Shown piece after piece: positions 1 to 12,654 of a stretch of DNA of 64,000 nt. Numbering within the stretch: position 1 is the first letter of the stretch; each line of letters begins with the position of its first letter. The translations under genes were made by a program, and so were the position numbers. The notes beneath the pieces were generated by a model, which was not told where the DNA came from, made no database searches, and saw only the letters and a list, made by a program, of their open reading frames with translations. Source of the DNA: Plectrocnemia conspersa (lineage: Eukaryota > Arthropoda > Insecta > Trichoptera > Polycentropodidae); assembly GCA_009617715.1 (NCBI GenBank), contig VTFK01000074.1, positions 992,001 through 1,056,000 of the forward strand, given 5' to 3'.

Positions 1-1069
1 AAAATATTGAGGGAGGGTCCACCCAGCTACGCAATTAACGCTAAGGTCATTTTAACGAGACCTCAGCGGATCATCAGTCTACAAAATATTTATAGCTCGA
101 CACAATTTTACTGTTGTAAATTGTACTTACTAACAAAAATCTGTTGCCAGTTTTTTCCGGTGACTATTTTATTTGCAAAGTTATCGGCAAGCAATATTTA
201 ATTTTTTTTTTTACAAAAATAATCTGTAACTAATATTTAAATAAGTTTAAAATGTGTTCAATGCTTAGAATAATATTATAATCACGTATATAAATGTAAT
301 TTTTTGAGTGAAAAATGTATTGTCGTAAAAAATCAATGCAAAAATATTATTCAATATTTTTTTAATCGTCACTCATAAAAAAACTAATGTGAACAATCAA
401 ATTTATACATCAATCGACTCTTTTCTAAAATAAGTTTAATGTACTTATGTTTTATTAGAGCACTGTATTTTTAACTAAGTGACCATTTGTCCTCGATTTC
501 TTGGGAGAGTCGCTAAAACAATATTTGTCTTCGATCTTAGATTTCTCTAATACATAGAAAATATAATAAATATACAAAGCCATAATTTTACATAAATAAA
601 CATACTTTTTTTTTAGTGATGAAAAAAAAAAGGAAAGGAAACAAGGAATTTAATAAAAAGAAGAATAATATATATACAACATATATATGAGCTAATTTTT
701 AATAGTCGTCAGTCGATATTAAGCCAGCTGTTATTATTTTGGTAGTTTTTAAAGTCTGTAATAAAAATACTCACATACATATAATATCGACTGTTAATAA
801 ATAAAATTCGAAAGTCCTATATAAATACGTCATTAAAAAAATACTATAAATATAATACAGTAAGCTTAAAAAAAAGAATTGTTTTTTTAATTAAAATATT
901 TCTGTTATGAAGTTTGTTTTTGATTAAAAAAACATTATATTTTTGATAAAATGTTAGTAAATATCTAATTTTAGTTATTGATTATTTTTTGCAGCAATAC
1001 AAATTTTATTTTTATTTTAATTAAAATATTACTTTTATTATATTATTTATATCATTATCAGAATTTGTT
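1..1069. other. AT-rich non-coding DNA
   Basis: No gene is seen. The stretch is A/T homopolymer-rich, and the only open frame (7-201) has no recognisable domain and no coding-like composition. It could be intron or intergenic DNA. Confidence 0.6.
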
Positions 1070-1458
1070 GTAAAGACTAGTTTTTTCAAGTTGTGTGTTT
1101 TTATTTACCAGGAATCAATTATTTTTCCATAATTATTTCTGTTGCTATTTATTTATTTATATTTGTATTATATTTATAGTGAATTATAGAAAAAAACAGT
1201 ATTTCTCAACGTTTAATTGCTTTGATTGATTTTACTACGTTTTTGTATTAGTGTATAATATTAAATTGCGTTAATTTATTTTTCATATTTTTTACATATT
1301 TTTTTTTTTATATAATCAATTTAGAGGTTTTTAATATTTTTTGATATGTATTATTTAATTTATGAAAAAAAATTATTTCTTCAGTTGTATATGTGAATAT
1401 ATAACTATCTGGGGATCCTGAAAACAGGTAAATATCAACCGCCGTACATGTACGGCGA
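1070..1458 (+). mobile_element. piggyBac-like MITE with TACATGTA palindrome, copy 1
   Basis: This copy ends in the perfect palindrome CGCCGTACATGTACGGCG at 1440-1457. It shares ordered blocks with 44790-45288 (same strand) and with 52489-52944 (opposite strand), for example 'ccataattatttctgttgctatttattta' near 1128 and 'tctcaacgttt' near 1204. The best-defined copy (52489-52944) has CCCTTTGAGTAG-type ends and a TTAA flank, the hallmark of piggyBac-class insertion. The left end here is eroded and no TTAA pair can be assigned. There is no coding capacity. Confidence 0.6.
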
Positions 1459-2320
1459 ATTAAAAATCTTAGATTTGATCCTATTAATCCAGATCAAATT
1501 CCAATATTAAAATATATAGCTCCAATAATTTTACGATTTGTAGAAAATAATCATTTATTGATCAATAAATTAGTAAATTTTAAATTTAATAATAAAATTT
1601 TTTTTAATAATAATTTTTATATTAAAATGTTAATGCTATTAAATTTCAAATTTAAAGTTGAATATTAATTCTAATAGGTCTTGTAAATATCTTGTTTAAG
1701 TTCGTTTGTCATATTGTTTCAAAATGGCTTGTATTTAAAAAATATTAAAAATCAAAATTCAGCAAATAATTAAAAAAACATTTATAAATAAACATAAAAA
1801 TTAAATTAAAAAAATCCACTTTATTATTAATTCGTAATTAAAAAAAAAATATATAGAAAATTGTAAAAATAATAATAAAAAAATAAGGGAGATAACGGTT
1901 TTTAAGAACATGATAACTGCTGTAGTTTTAATTCGTGAATTAAAATTATTTAAAATATTAATTCTATCTTGATTCAGAGTAACGATTATTTAAAAACATT
2001 AAAATCATAACAATAAAGGAAAATCCCATAGCAACAAAACCAAATATTTTTTCTTAAACACATTTTTGTTTAAAGAAATCTACAAAATTATTGTAGTATA
2101 TATTCAAAGAAATTATGATTTGTGAAAGCAATTTTTGAAAAGAATCATTTTGAAGAATCATTCAGAAGATTTTGGAATTTTTTTATTTATTTTGTGCAAA
2201 AATAAATTATTTAAATTATTCACATAAGATTGCCGAAATTTTTTTTTGAGAAACTGCGAGAGAAAAAACTCAGCAAATCGTAAATATTGTTATTATTAGT
2301 ATAAAAAATATTTTCTGTCG
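1459..2320 (+). repeat. dispersed AT-rich repeat, related to 45300-46150
   Basis: Downstream of the palindrome this stretch shares motifs in the same order with the DNA right of copy 2. One is 'tcttgtaaatatc ... gttcgtt' with a 'caaaatggct' block (1678-1735, compare about 45640-45860). Another is 'actgctgtagt' (1917-1927, compare about 46002). About 340 bp present after the palindrome at 45273 appears to be missing here. The palindrome MITE was therefore probably inserted in, or carried by, a larger repeat. No coding sequence is seen. Confidence 0.45.
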
Positions 2321-4928
2321 ATTTTTACATAGCAGAAATATTCTCTGTTAAAATATAAACATACGGTCAAAATATAACTACAAAAACATACTATTAAATA
2401 TTTACTGACAATTTAATTAAATAAGATGTTGTTCATTAACTGATAATTTATCTAACTACTAACGGTTTTATTTAATAGTCAAACAAAAACAAATAAAATT
2501 ACTGACAAGACAATACAAATTAATAACTCAATAAAATAGCAAAAGATGTAAAACATAAAATACGAACAACTATACTATTAATCGTATTAATTTTTTTTGT
2601 TGCAAAATATGTATAATTAAGAAAAAAATACCTGAGTAAATAGGAATTAGAGAAACAACAACGATTTTCTTTTTTTAAAACAAAAAACATACATTTTGCT
2701 TTATATATGCGATGAAAATATCACACATCAAAAAAGCATGTAATCATAAAAAAGCGTCACAAGAAAATTAGACAAATTCATTATCACTGAAAGCAACATT
2801 AAAAAATCTAACATTAACTAAGATTTTTCCTGTGAAAATAACAGAATACAGAAGAGAATTAGATAAATTTATAAAAGCTTACTATTATATCACTTGATTT
2901 CAATGAACCAGATAGTTTTTGTCCTCCCTGTAAAGTAGACAATTATGTTTAGGTAATTAAATATAATATTTTATCACACTTATGGGATAAAGTGTAGATT
3001 TTAAGCACAATAAAAACTAGAGAGTTATTTTTTAATTATATTTTTTTTAATAAAATATTGATCCTTTTTTAACTAGCTTGAAAACAAACACATATTTAAT
3101 GATAGCTTAGTTCATTACCAAACTTTAATACATATTTCACTTCACATCAAACAACACATTCAATATACAATGTTTAAATTTAGCCAGCATATAAAAGTAA
3201 CTATACATCAAACTACAACAGCACAGAGCGCTCATAAATCTTGTAACCTTTTCCATCCACATGTCGATAACTCTCGTTCTACTTTTCATACAAAACACAT
3301 TTGATTATTATTTTTTTCTCATATAAAACTTTGTTGGAATTCATCTCATGTATATTATATAAACAACCTTAAACCCTACGTACTTTTATGCTTAACCTCA
3401 GTCTCCGAAAGATTACATCTTCATCCATATTAATGATGGACGACGACGTTAAAAACAACCATGTCCTATATTTACTTAGAGCTTTGAACTTGCTGGAAGA
3501 GAGAGGTCTTCTTCTCGTTTAGCATTGACATATTAGGTTTAAAGCTGACGGGCGCGTTTTTCGACGCTTAGACATCCCTTTTTTTCCACGGCATTCCACT
3601 TAGAATACATGATATTCCAAAAAGCAATATCCGTTTCAGACGTCTTCGCTTACATTGCAAAATCTCTTATGATAATATGCCATAAAATTTAAATAAAATA
3701 ACTCTTACTTTACTGATAAATTTCATTTAAAATCAATTACAAGTACTCCTAATTGAATCTACTGACTAAAATAGAGAGATAGACAAACCTTTGATTGAAA
3801 TTACTGTACTTTTTATTATATTATTTATAATTTATTATATTATACTTAAATGATTTTTTTTATTAAAGAATATATTATTACTAATTTTTTTTAAAATATA
3901 TATTATAATCTTTACCCTTTTGCCTAATTTTTGCTGCAGTCTTAATGAACCGTTTAATTATTAGAATAATTTTATTTCATTTCTCAGTATTATTTTCACC
4001 AACTTAAAACATCGATATCTATAAGCACAGCATCGTACATAAATAACACACAAATCAATTAATGTGTCTAGATTGGATTCGGGACAGCAACTCTGAATGT
4101 AAATAGCTTGCGAATTATTGTGGTATGGATTAATTTAGCTATTCGCTAAAACATACTGCCCAAGCCACTTAGCATTAAATAGCATATTTAGTTTAACGAG
4201 GGCCGTTATTTTTACGTTTCGTGTCTTTTTTTGCTCAGAGAGGCGATCGTAAAGTTTTCGGGGAATAAATCGCGAGAGATATAAAATTTGCCGATCATCA
4301 AATGGGGGCGAGTCGTAAAATCTAACACCCGGGGCAAAAGCCCATTTGCCGTGTTGTTATTTGGAATTATTCCATTATTGTTATTTTAGTGATTTAGCAT
4401 ATTTACGACACCCTAACAATAGCAGACAATGAGTTGCGTTACGCCTAAAGATCTAAAAATTCTCGCCACTCAAAAGTGATGGGAGGGATTAGGAATGGTG
4501 GTTAAAATCGTTGCTTTTATATTTAACTATAATACAATTATAATTGTATATTTAAAAGTATAAGCGATAAAATATATATATTTACACTGCATCATTTTAC
4601 GACCTTGAAAGATATGTCATTTTATTGATCTACAATAGAACACAAGCGGGAGTAAAATTAAAGTTATTTTCTAAATTTATGCCATTGGTGCCCATTTGCA
4701 AAAATTAAATTAATTTAAGTAGCTCTGGTATTCTTATAAGAAACAAGATTATCCGTAAATAAAAATGAATTATTAAATTATATTACATATTAATGCCATA
4801 CACATAGTTAAATTTATTTTATTTTTATAGTAATAGATACACATATATTATATTTACTAGTGTTCCTTATTTCTCAATATTTTTTATTTTTGTTTTAAAT
4901 AGAAAAAAACATTTAAGTATAAAAATCA
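2321..4928. other. non-coding DNA, no gene seen
   Basis: The stretch is mostly A/T-rich with no ORF of note. Two parts (about 3400-3660 and 4060-4345) have higher complexity and GC, for example around 4200-4330, but show no splice pair or protein similarity I can recognise. They could be regulatory or ancient repeats. Confidence 0.5.
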
Positions 4929-5100
4929 GGCGCGTATGGTGAGATACATTCCTTTTCGCTCGCTCTCGTGCTAAGTACCGAGAGTGAGCGAAAGATAAAG
5001 GCGTACGTTACATGCGTTCCGCATGCCCTGTTGTTCTCACTCACTCTCGTCACTTAACACGCGAGCGAGCGAAAGGTAAAGTATCTCACAATACGCACCC
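4929..5100. mobile_element. short MITE with about 65-bp TIRs
   Basis: The left end (GGCGCGTATGGTGAGATAC, then cgctcgctc) is matched in inverse by the right end (gcgagcgagcgaaagg...GTATCTCACAATACGCACC). The arms run roughly 65 bp each around a short centre containing 'ttacatgcgttccgcatgcc'. No clear target duplication is visible. A right half recurs at 18240-18325, and a left-arm-like block recurs near 63134-63190 inside another element. There is no coding capacity and the superfamily is unknown. Confidence 0.65.
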
Positions 5101-5480
5101 GATAAAAATATGTATAACATACAATTTATATTTATATTACTACAGCAGCGGTTTTTAACTTGGGGCGCGGGAAGGTTTCTAACTATATACTTGTATTCTT
5201 ATGGTATTTAAAAACCGTTGTTATTTTCACTGGCATCAGCCATATGTTTTTGTTTGAAACCCATTAGGAAAGTTTGGTTGCCCATTTTATAAATCTGTAC
5301 CTAAATCTACCATTGTTTCTGTGACAGTATATCGAGAAACTTCTTGAGATGAGCACATTTTTCAGGCCAAATTAAATTTAGTATCCGCGCCAAAAATAAT
5401 AAAATAACAACTTGTATTAGGTGAGAATCGGACAACTGTCAATAATCACGCGAGTTTAAAGTGTCAGATACATGTACGTC
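5013..5480 (+). repeat. dispersed repeat block, copy A (second copy at 18240-18620)
   Basis: Highly similar to 18240-18620 in the same orientation. Shared landmarks are 'tactacagcagcggtttttaacttggggcgcggg' near 5140, 'ccatatgttttt' near 5241, and 'cttgtattaggtgagaatcggacaactgtcaataatcacgcg' near 5412-5453. It contains a CAGCGGTTTTTAACTTGGGG motif that resembles a hAT terminal repeat. Both copies are followed by a foldback MITE of the same family. Confidence 0.65.
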
Positions 5481-5635
5481 ATTTTAAGTTTTTATTTTAG
5501 TATATAGTCAGTGGTCGTTTTTTAATATTTCGATTTCATCTGTATTTCAATAAATGACATGCATTTTTAAAGCCAATTTTGAGAGGAGCGTCCCTTCACG
5601 TAAATATTATTAAATAAAATTCAAATAAAGCACAC

Positions 5636-5745
5636 CTAAGCTCAATTTTGACCAATAGGAGAGCGCAAAAAACAATTATCTATGTTCAGAAGTCAAAAGC
5701 AATAAAATTATGCCGTCGCAGTGGAAACGCTCGGTTATCGAGAGT
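5636..5745. mobile_element. foldback MITE, half copy
   Basis: Contains the family landmarks 'caattttgaccaataggagagcgcaaaa', 'cagaagtcaaaagcaataaaat' and 'gccgtcgcagtggaaacgctcgg' in order. Only one arm is present. It belongs with the family described at 26265-26494. Confidence 0.6.
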
Positions 5746-5795
5746 TCATATTAAGATTTTTATTATAATTTAAAAAATTAAATGAGGAACATCTA

Positions 5796-6005
5796 AACCA
5801 AATTTTGACCAATAGGAGAGCGCAAAATACAATTATCCCTTCTCAGAAGTCAAACATTCACGTCAAAAGCAATAAAATCGTGCCATCGCCGACGCAGTGG
5901 GAACGCTCGTTACCGATTTTACGGCTTTTTGACGTGAATTTTGACTTCTGAGAAGTGATAATGTTTTTGCGCCCTCCTATTGACAAAATTGTGTTTGAAT
6001 ATACT
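5796..6005. mobile_element. foldback MITE, two-arm copy
   Basis: The left arm (aattttgaccaataggag ... acttctcagaagtc-type ... aaaagcaataaaatcgtgcc) and right arm (ttttgacgtgaattttgac ... ttctgagaagtgataatg ... gcgccctcctattg) are inverse to one another. They surround the GC-rich core 'cgccgacgcagtgggaacgctcg'. The right arm lacks most of the GC-rich core, so the palindrome is lopsided. Non-coding. Confidence 0.65.
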
Positions 6006-6109
6006 TTTAACCAATTCTTTTTATAAAAAAAGTTTGTAATAATATTGCTAAGAATAGCTATCATATATTTAAAATATACTTTACTATTAAAGTGTAGAGA
6101 TAAGTTAGC

Positions 6110-6335
6110 TTAGTTTGTATTTTGGACTTAATCTGACAAAAGTTCTATATATATAATTAGTTTTATAACCTTCATTATGTTAGGTTTGGGTTAGAACAGC
6201 AAATGAACAGTCAAATTGAGTTTCATATCAGTTTAATAATGTTTTTGCATATTAAAATATATATCTACTGGTGAAAATGTATTTGGACGTAACTAGTAAG
6301 AATATAACTTTAACAAAAAATAAATGGAAATACTA
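6110..6335 (+). repeat. dispersed AT-rich repeat ('gggttagaacag' family), copy 1
   Basis: Contains 'taggtttgggttagaacagcaaat' near 6180 followed by 'ctactggtgaaaatgtatttggacgtaactagt' near 6266. The same ordered pair of motifs recurs at 18890-19260, 19300-19640 and 52960-53260. The family is multi-copy, non-coding and of unknown class. Confidence 0.55.
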
Positions 6336-8975
6336 AAAAACACTAATTTTAATACAACGCTGGCAAAATTTTATTGTTTAATCGAATCAAATAAAAAAAT
6401 TAATAATGAGAAATTTAATTATATTATTAAGTTAGTTGGAAATAAACTTGAATATTACAATCAGCATTTTGAAACACCCAAGAATTTCGCAGATTCTTAA
6501 AAGCTAAAGCAAATATTTGTTTTTTATAAGAGACACATGTCCAGAAAAAAAATATATTTTGTAATTATCGGACGGTCACCCATAAATAGTTGGATTATAA
6601 ATTAAGCTTTCACTAAGTGGTGTATTAATGCGGAGATTAACAAAATGACAGGTGGTTCTCAATTTGATTTTTCTCGCATTTTTCTAAGCTTTCTTAAAGG
6701 ATCAGTATAAATGATCATGAGCATCAATCACTCACAAAAGTGTCTTCTATCAAAAAGACACTTGTGAGTTTTTTTGTTTGAAAAAAATCAAATAAGTCGA
6801 TATCATTTACGTTCCCAAATCCGATGTAAACATAGCGAAATAATCAAGGCCCAGAATTGCGTTTTCTCGTTGACTAAGCAAGAAATATAGATCAGGAGAA
6901 GTTTTAGGGGTACCAACTAACCTATGATTCGTTGTTGGTCACCACAGTGTAGACAGCAGGGGAAAGGGGGATTTGCCGTACATTTTACGGGCGACTACGC
7001 CCCGTAATAACGTTAGCCCCTCGAGGTTAAATGTTTGCCGTGTTACGTTTGGTCAATCGCACGGATTATGTGTGAAACCGCAATGCTGCGGCTCCAAATT
7101 ACAAATGATGGATGGAAATTTAGTTGAATCATTGTTAACTTTGGTTCAAATTAATTAAAAAAAAAATATTCAATACGCAAATAAAATTAACGAATATTAT
7201 GGTCACTTAAAAGAACTAATATTAAAAAAAATATATATATAGCATGGGTAACTAAAAGTATAACAAGTCAAATGATTAAGGCCATTTTGAGGCTTGTATT
7301 TATGACTACAATTAATTTACATATATAGAAATAAGTGTTTCAGAAAACGTTGAAACATTGTAGATGACTTTTATTTGCTATTTAAGCTAATTTAACAGTA
7401 GTTTAATACTGATATTGATTTATTAAAAATATCAATAGTTTATTATATTTTTTCCTACCTACCGAACTGTTTACTTTGAAAAAAAAAACATTTCTATATA
7501 TATTTGTGTATTTTTGATATTTTTGTGAAATGCCTTTGTATATGATTCTGAGAATATTCGACTGAAAGGTAGAATATTATATATTCAAAATGGTTTTCCT
7601 AGAAAATGTTTTAATAACTATTCTTTGAAAAAGCACATCGAGCAAAAATATTGTATTATTATTTTATGGCTTCTACTAAATTTAATTTGCAAACATAACG
7701 CATTATTTTAATAATATTTTAGCTAATTAATAATCCATAATCAGTAATCTGAAACAGTTTTGAAACTATGTAAATTCAAAACATGCGGTTGAATCAGAAC
7801 TAACAGCACTGCCTTTGATGGATATAGGAAAATTACTCACAGATTGATTAAAATTTTTTTTAATCTTCTGTTGTAATATAGCAGATATAATAATTACAAA
7901 CTACACTTACAGTACTAATTATAATTAAAAGTAACTCTAATATAATAAAACAAACAAGAAATGTGATTAAAAAAAGTATAACATTTAAAACAAAATATTC
8001 AGACTGAAACCATAGTCTAAAAAATGGCGACATATATTTAATTAATTATAAACTATTTTAACTATGTACGATTAAGTACAACTATATTTTAATTATTATT
8101 TAGACTATTTATCCGTGAGATTAAGATACTCTGAAAATGATAGATCGAAATTAAAATTGTATAAAAATCACTTGTTACGATCTATTCTATCGTTAAATAC
8201 GATAAAAATCTAAAAAGTTTAGGGTTTATTTAGGATTCAAGCCCTGGACCTTTATTATAAAATACCTACTAATACCACTGATCGTGCTAGTTAATATTCA
8301 TTAAGTATTTCTAATGTCTGGTTGGTAATGTTATAGATTAAAAGAATACAACTTAAATTAAAAATGAAACATCATCTGGTAAGGCTCTATTTTTTTTTAT
8401 AAAAAGCAAATAAAATATTGTACTTCACCATTCATAGTTAATTTAAAATATTTTTTTGTAGAATTATGTTTCTCTTTTGAAATGTAGAGAAGCGACTTAT
8501 ATAGTCAAAGAAAGATACTACGATTTAAAATAACTATTATCTAATTATTTATACGTAAAAGTTTTATTTAAGATATATTTAAAATTTAAATCTACTAATA
8601 ATAAAAAATAGGTCTAGAGCGCTTGCTGCTATTGCGGCACTAATACCAATTTTTAATAAAAATACTTTTGTCTGATTTGAAATATAAACCAGTAGTTAAA
8701 TTTTTTTTTAATAATTATTAAAATAATATTTATATAAATATACCGTCACAAAATTCTCAATCAATCACTGCTAAATAAAAATATTAATTTTACTGGCACA
8801 TTAAGTGTGGTAAAAAAATGTCTAAATAAATGTTTGAATATTTGTAAGTAATACATATATTTTACAGAAAGACTTTTTATTAAGTATTATTATTTAATAT
8901 TAATAAAAAAATAATCTAACTATATTTCATTGCAATTGCAATGCTTAAAATAGTACTGCAAAGATCAACTTTTTG
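6336..8975. other. non-coding DNA; one small hairpin
   Basis: No gene is seen. An imperfect inverted repeat lies at 6730-6746/6755-6769 (actcacaaaagtgtctt / aagacacttgtgagt). The segment 6900-7140 is more GC-rich and has a 61-codon open frame (6973-7158) without a recognisable domain. The rest is A/T-rich filler. Confidence 0.5.
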
Positions 8976-8977
8976 TC

Positions 8978-9046
8978 CATTGTCCTTAACGTCTCAGACT
9001 AGTAACTCTGAGGTTGCGGGTTCGAGTTCCGACAGCGGCACTCAAA
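8978..9046 (+). mobile_element. tRNA-Thr-like SINE head, copy 1
   Basis: The sequence has an anticodon-arm-like hairpin (CTCAGA-ctagtaac-TCTGAG) with AGT in the anticodon position. A T-arm/B-box follows (GCGGGTTCGAGTTCCGACA). The 5' (A-box) part is eroded. An A-rich body follows. It matches 11811-11886 closely. It is a SINE-type pseudo-tRNA rather than a functional tRNA, because the D-arm and acceptor stem do not pair. Confidence 0.55.
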
Positions 9047-9049
9047 TTT

Positions 9050-11335
9050 TTATTTATAAAAAATCCGCTACCGTGATTTAAAAAATATAAAATAAAAGCT
9101 CAACGTGTATCTGAAACTAAAAAAATAATTGCGAGCTTATTTCTAGAAAGCATCTGCTTTTATTAATTTACATATATTATTATTTTATATTAGCTTTAGA
9201 CGATTTTAGTTGTACTATTTAAATAAAACAGTTTAAAATGTTTTTTATTTATTTTTTTCGTGCAAATAATTAAATTAATAAACTCATTTATCAATTGTGG
9301 TTAAAATTAAATGTTAAAACTGAACTCAATGAGTTATTAGCTGGTACTAAAAATAATATTTTTTTGTGCTTAGAAAAGTCGAGGATGATCATAGCGATCT
9401 TTATTTTTTGATTCCAAAACTATAGTTATAAATAAATACTAATACAAATTGATTAGTAGAGTTAAACAAATCAAGGGTAATACAAACTATTAATTTAACC
9501 TATGTGGATGTTTACCAAAAAGTCATACACACTTGTGTAAAAACAAGAAAGGTAATCTATTTTAGCAAGAGCAAATTAGTTAAGTCGGGCAAATGTCGCC
9601 ATGTGAGTAAAGCAAACAAGCCCAAGTATACACATTTTCTCCTACATAATCGAATAATATATTTTTCTTTTTATGTTCTTGTATATATGTATATTATATA
9701 CGCTCATGCATACTATATTATGTAATTAACACTCAACAAACGATAGACAAAAAACAACAACGATCCATCACGATGCAGTTTGTTTATTCGGGATTCAAGA
9801 TAAACATAAAGGGAGGGGTAAGGAGATGATAATGGACAGTTATTTATTTTTTTCTCTTTTTCTAATCAACCATAAAACATACGTTTCATAAAAATATATA
9901 TTTCATAAAAAAAAACGATTATTTTAAAGGCTTGTAAATAATTATTAATTATTTAGCAAAAACGTTGTTCTCTTTAAACGTAAACTTATTGGAAATATCA
10001 AAGGAGCTTAGGCAAAGTTACTTAGGTAATTAATAATTAATTTGGGCACAGTATTGTGTTGACACTTTGATAATATTATATAAAGTAATATTACGTTAAA
10101 GTATATGTACTATGTATTTTTGACGAGAGCTCAAAATTATATTATGAAAATTATGAATAAAAAATACAAGAAAGTGACTTATTTATGGCGTGTATGTAAA
10201 GTACCCTAAGGAATACGTATAAGCGTAATACAGAGTGACACAAAATTATTTTTTGGCAAGTTATTTCATATAAGCGCTCAAATATTGTATAAAGAAAATT
10301 ATAAAAATACATTTACACACTTTGATGATTAAAAAGAGTTTAAGTAGTGAGTGATAACATAACTCTAACTGGAATTACCAAATTAGAGACATATATTTTA
10401 CTGTAGGAAAAACAGTATTTTTGCCTTTTCAAAGAAATGAATTTGGCACGCTGAAGCACGTGACGATCGGAGATCGGAGCAAAACAAAATGACCTCCTTT
10501 ATTTAAAAAAATGTAAATAAGAATACACAAAGTGTGATTTAAAATTTATTTTTAATTATTATTAATATAATGTCTAGCTACATACCATATGTACTAAATA
10601 CGTGTTGCTAACGTCATTATAGATATGCGGAGAATCATAAGCATTTACATTCGAGTTAAGCGCGTTTCGAATTACTTAGTATTAACGAGCTCTCGCAATA
10701 TAGCAATAATATATTCTCCGTTTCCTGGAGAGTTTGTTGTTTAATACACACATATTATACCTATAAATATTTTACTTATACTTACCATGAATTCATTTGC
10801 AGAATGTCACGTCAACAGTGTTGTAAAGCGAGAGAGCGAACGGTAAAGTTTCCTAGACGTTCGTAGCACATTATTCGTCAGAAATATCATCAGAATGGAA
10901 TGGAAAAGGTTTTATTTAAATTGAATTTTGCACTCAATTGCGCTTAGGTATGATATTAGTCATACATTGAGATTATATGCGAATTTAAGAGGCATATTTA
11001 AAATTTAATGCAAATTGCTTTACGCTTTTTTGGATCAAACCTTATAATTTGTAGATTAACCTAAGCTACGGTAACAATTTTTACAAAGCAATACAAAAAT
11101 CTCATGGATTAACAAAAATTGTGGCGCAGGTCGTTATATATTTTTACGAACTTTTTTTTGGAAACACTACTGGTTTTAAAGATAAAGATAATAAAAAAAT
11201 ATTATGACTTTTAGAAACTTATTAAGAATTATTATTGAATTATCCTTGTAAACACAGCACTAGATTGAAAGCTTTTAAAATTTAAGAAACGCACACCATA
11301 ATTTAATTTTAATAGCATGTATGTAAAAACCCGCT
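9050..11335. other. non-coding DNA, no gene seen
   Basis: A/T-rich DNA. Small open frames (for example 9504-9725) lack coding character. The piece at 10794-10850 has an acceptor-like 'ttcatttgcag' followed 40-odd bases later by 'cgaacggtaaag', but carries no open frame and resembles the MITE TIR of 4929-5100. I do not call it an exon. Confidence 0.5.
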
Positions 11336-11338
11336 TCA

Positions 11339-11410
11339 AACATGATTTAAAAAAAATCTGCTGCTTCACTACGACAACGCACCGTCTCACACAGTTCGAA
11401 AAGACACTTA
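11339..11410 (+). pseudogene. mariner transposase scrap (catalytic-D region)
   Basis: The conceptual translation reads LLLHYDNAPSHTVRKDT. This matches the conserved mariner/Tc1 motif around the second catalytic aspartate (H-D-N-A-x-x-H). Only about 25 codons are recognisable; no TIRs or N-terminal domain are found nearby. It is a dead fragment, distinct in sequence from the mariner at 20.9-22.7 kb (HYDNAPSH here, HDNAKHH there). Confidence 0.6.
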
Positions 11411-11810
11411 AACATAATAATATTTATCTAATAAAATCAGATTCGTATATAACGCGATAAATACATGATTTATTTAGATACAATATATTTTTCGTATAAT
11501 TTATGTTTTTAAATTTTCTGAACCATTTTCGTAATTTGAAATGAAAATTGTTATATGTATATTGTGTTTGATGGAGTTGCAAATTATTAACATTAAATGT
11601 AAATTTTGCAATTTCATCAACAGATTTTGATGTGTACTTAATTAACTGTAATATTGTAGTACGAATTAACAATCACGACGGCTTGCGCCAGGGGCAGTAG
11701 TAAACTCAGTGGAAACGAGGGTTTATATTATATTAATATATATTAATTATATTATAAATTTAATTTTAATATTTACTGAATTTAAAATACATTTATAAAA
11801 AATGGAAAAT

Positions 11811-11886
11811 GAGGGAATAGCGCAGTTCGAAACGTCTCAGACTAGTAACTTTGAAGTTGCGGGTTCAAATACCGGTAGCGGCACTT
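11811..11886 (+). mobile_element. tRNA-Thr-like SINE head, copy 2
   Basis: An A-box-like 'tagcgcagttcg' (about 11818) is followed by the anticodon-like 'tcagactagtaacttt' with AGT, and by the B-box 'GGGTTCAAATACC' (about 11862). It is more complete at the 5' end than the copy at 8978-9046. Both share 'cgtctcagactagtaact', and both end in 'agcggcac'. It has decayed and is not a functional tRNA. Confidence 0.6.
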
Positions 11887-12406
11887 ATAAATTAAACTAC
11901 ACATTATATAATTAATAATATAGATGTCACTGATTCTTAGATTTTTAATTTGATTATTATATTACTTTCATAAGACCCGTTAGATGAATAAAACATTGAT
12001 TAATTCTGCGCTACTGTGTTTAACTATGTCTCAAATTACAAATTAAAAAGTTTCATATAATATTTATAATATCTCAAACTCAAAATCTTGGAAAATAATT
12101 TAACTGAACAAGTTTTAAAAACGTCGGAAGTTCGAAATATTCTCGTTCTCGTTTTCTACCAAAGTTTGAAGCTTGGAAAATATAATTTTATTACTTTTCA
12201 ATAGGTATTCGATGGTCGTCAATATACTATTGCGAAATACAATTTCGTTCGCATGCTCAGTAAACATCAAAGTTTGTTGGAAAAAGCTTTGAATTGCACA
12301 ACCGAGCCATTTTGCCGACCGGATTGCATCGAAAACAAATAAACAACTAAAATGATTTCACCGCTGAACTGTTAGAACGCCCCTCGAGCGACGTTTAAAT
12401 GCCAGT

Positions 12407-12619
12407 TTATAGCGATACTGTTTTCAGTGATGGATATATAACTCGATCACCGTGAATATATTTCTCTTTTTGCATTTTATCAATACTGTATAATGTCACT
12501 TTGATAAAAAAATATCGAAATGCTTTGATGATGAATTTTCCTTCAAAGCAATGGTTGAAAATATTTTCCGGCACCGTCACTTGCCATTTATTTATGGTAA
12601 ATTCTAAAAGTTTATTCAT
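12407..12619 (-). pseudogene. possible pogo/Tigger-type transposase C-terminal scrap
   Basis: A 70-codon minus-strand frame contains NKWQVTVPENIFNHCFEGKF near its N-terminus. The spacing (W-x-V-x4-I-x-N-x-C-F) recalls the 'aW..V...TI.nCF.kagF' segment found in jerky/Tigger (DDE_1) proteins. The rest of the frame is not recognisable. The resemblance is a single motif and no TIRs are seen, so chance similarity is quite possible. Confidence 0.3.
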
Positions 12620-12654
12620 TAAATATAAATATAAAACAATTTAAATTTTGTCTG

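Noticed and set aside
8978..9046. A functional tRNA-Thr gene
   Set aside because: The acceptor stem and D-arm cannot pair, and a near-copy with a different body lies 2.8 kb away, which fits a SINE instead.
10794..10850. Possible tiny exon between 'tttgcag' and 'cggtaaag'
   Set aside because: The text resembles the 4929-5100 MITE arm (gcgagagagcgaacggtaaag) and has a stop in the relevant frames.
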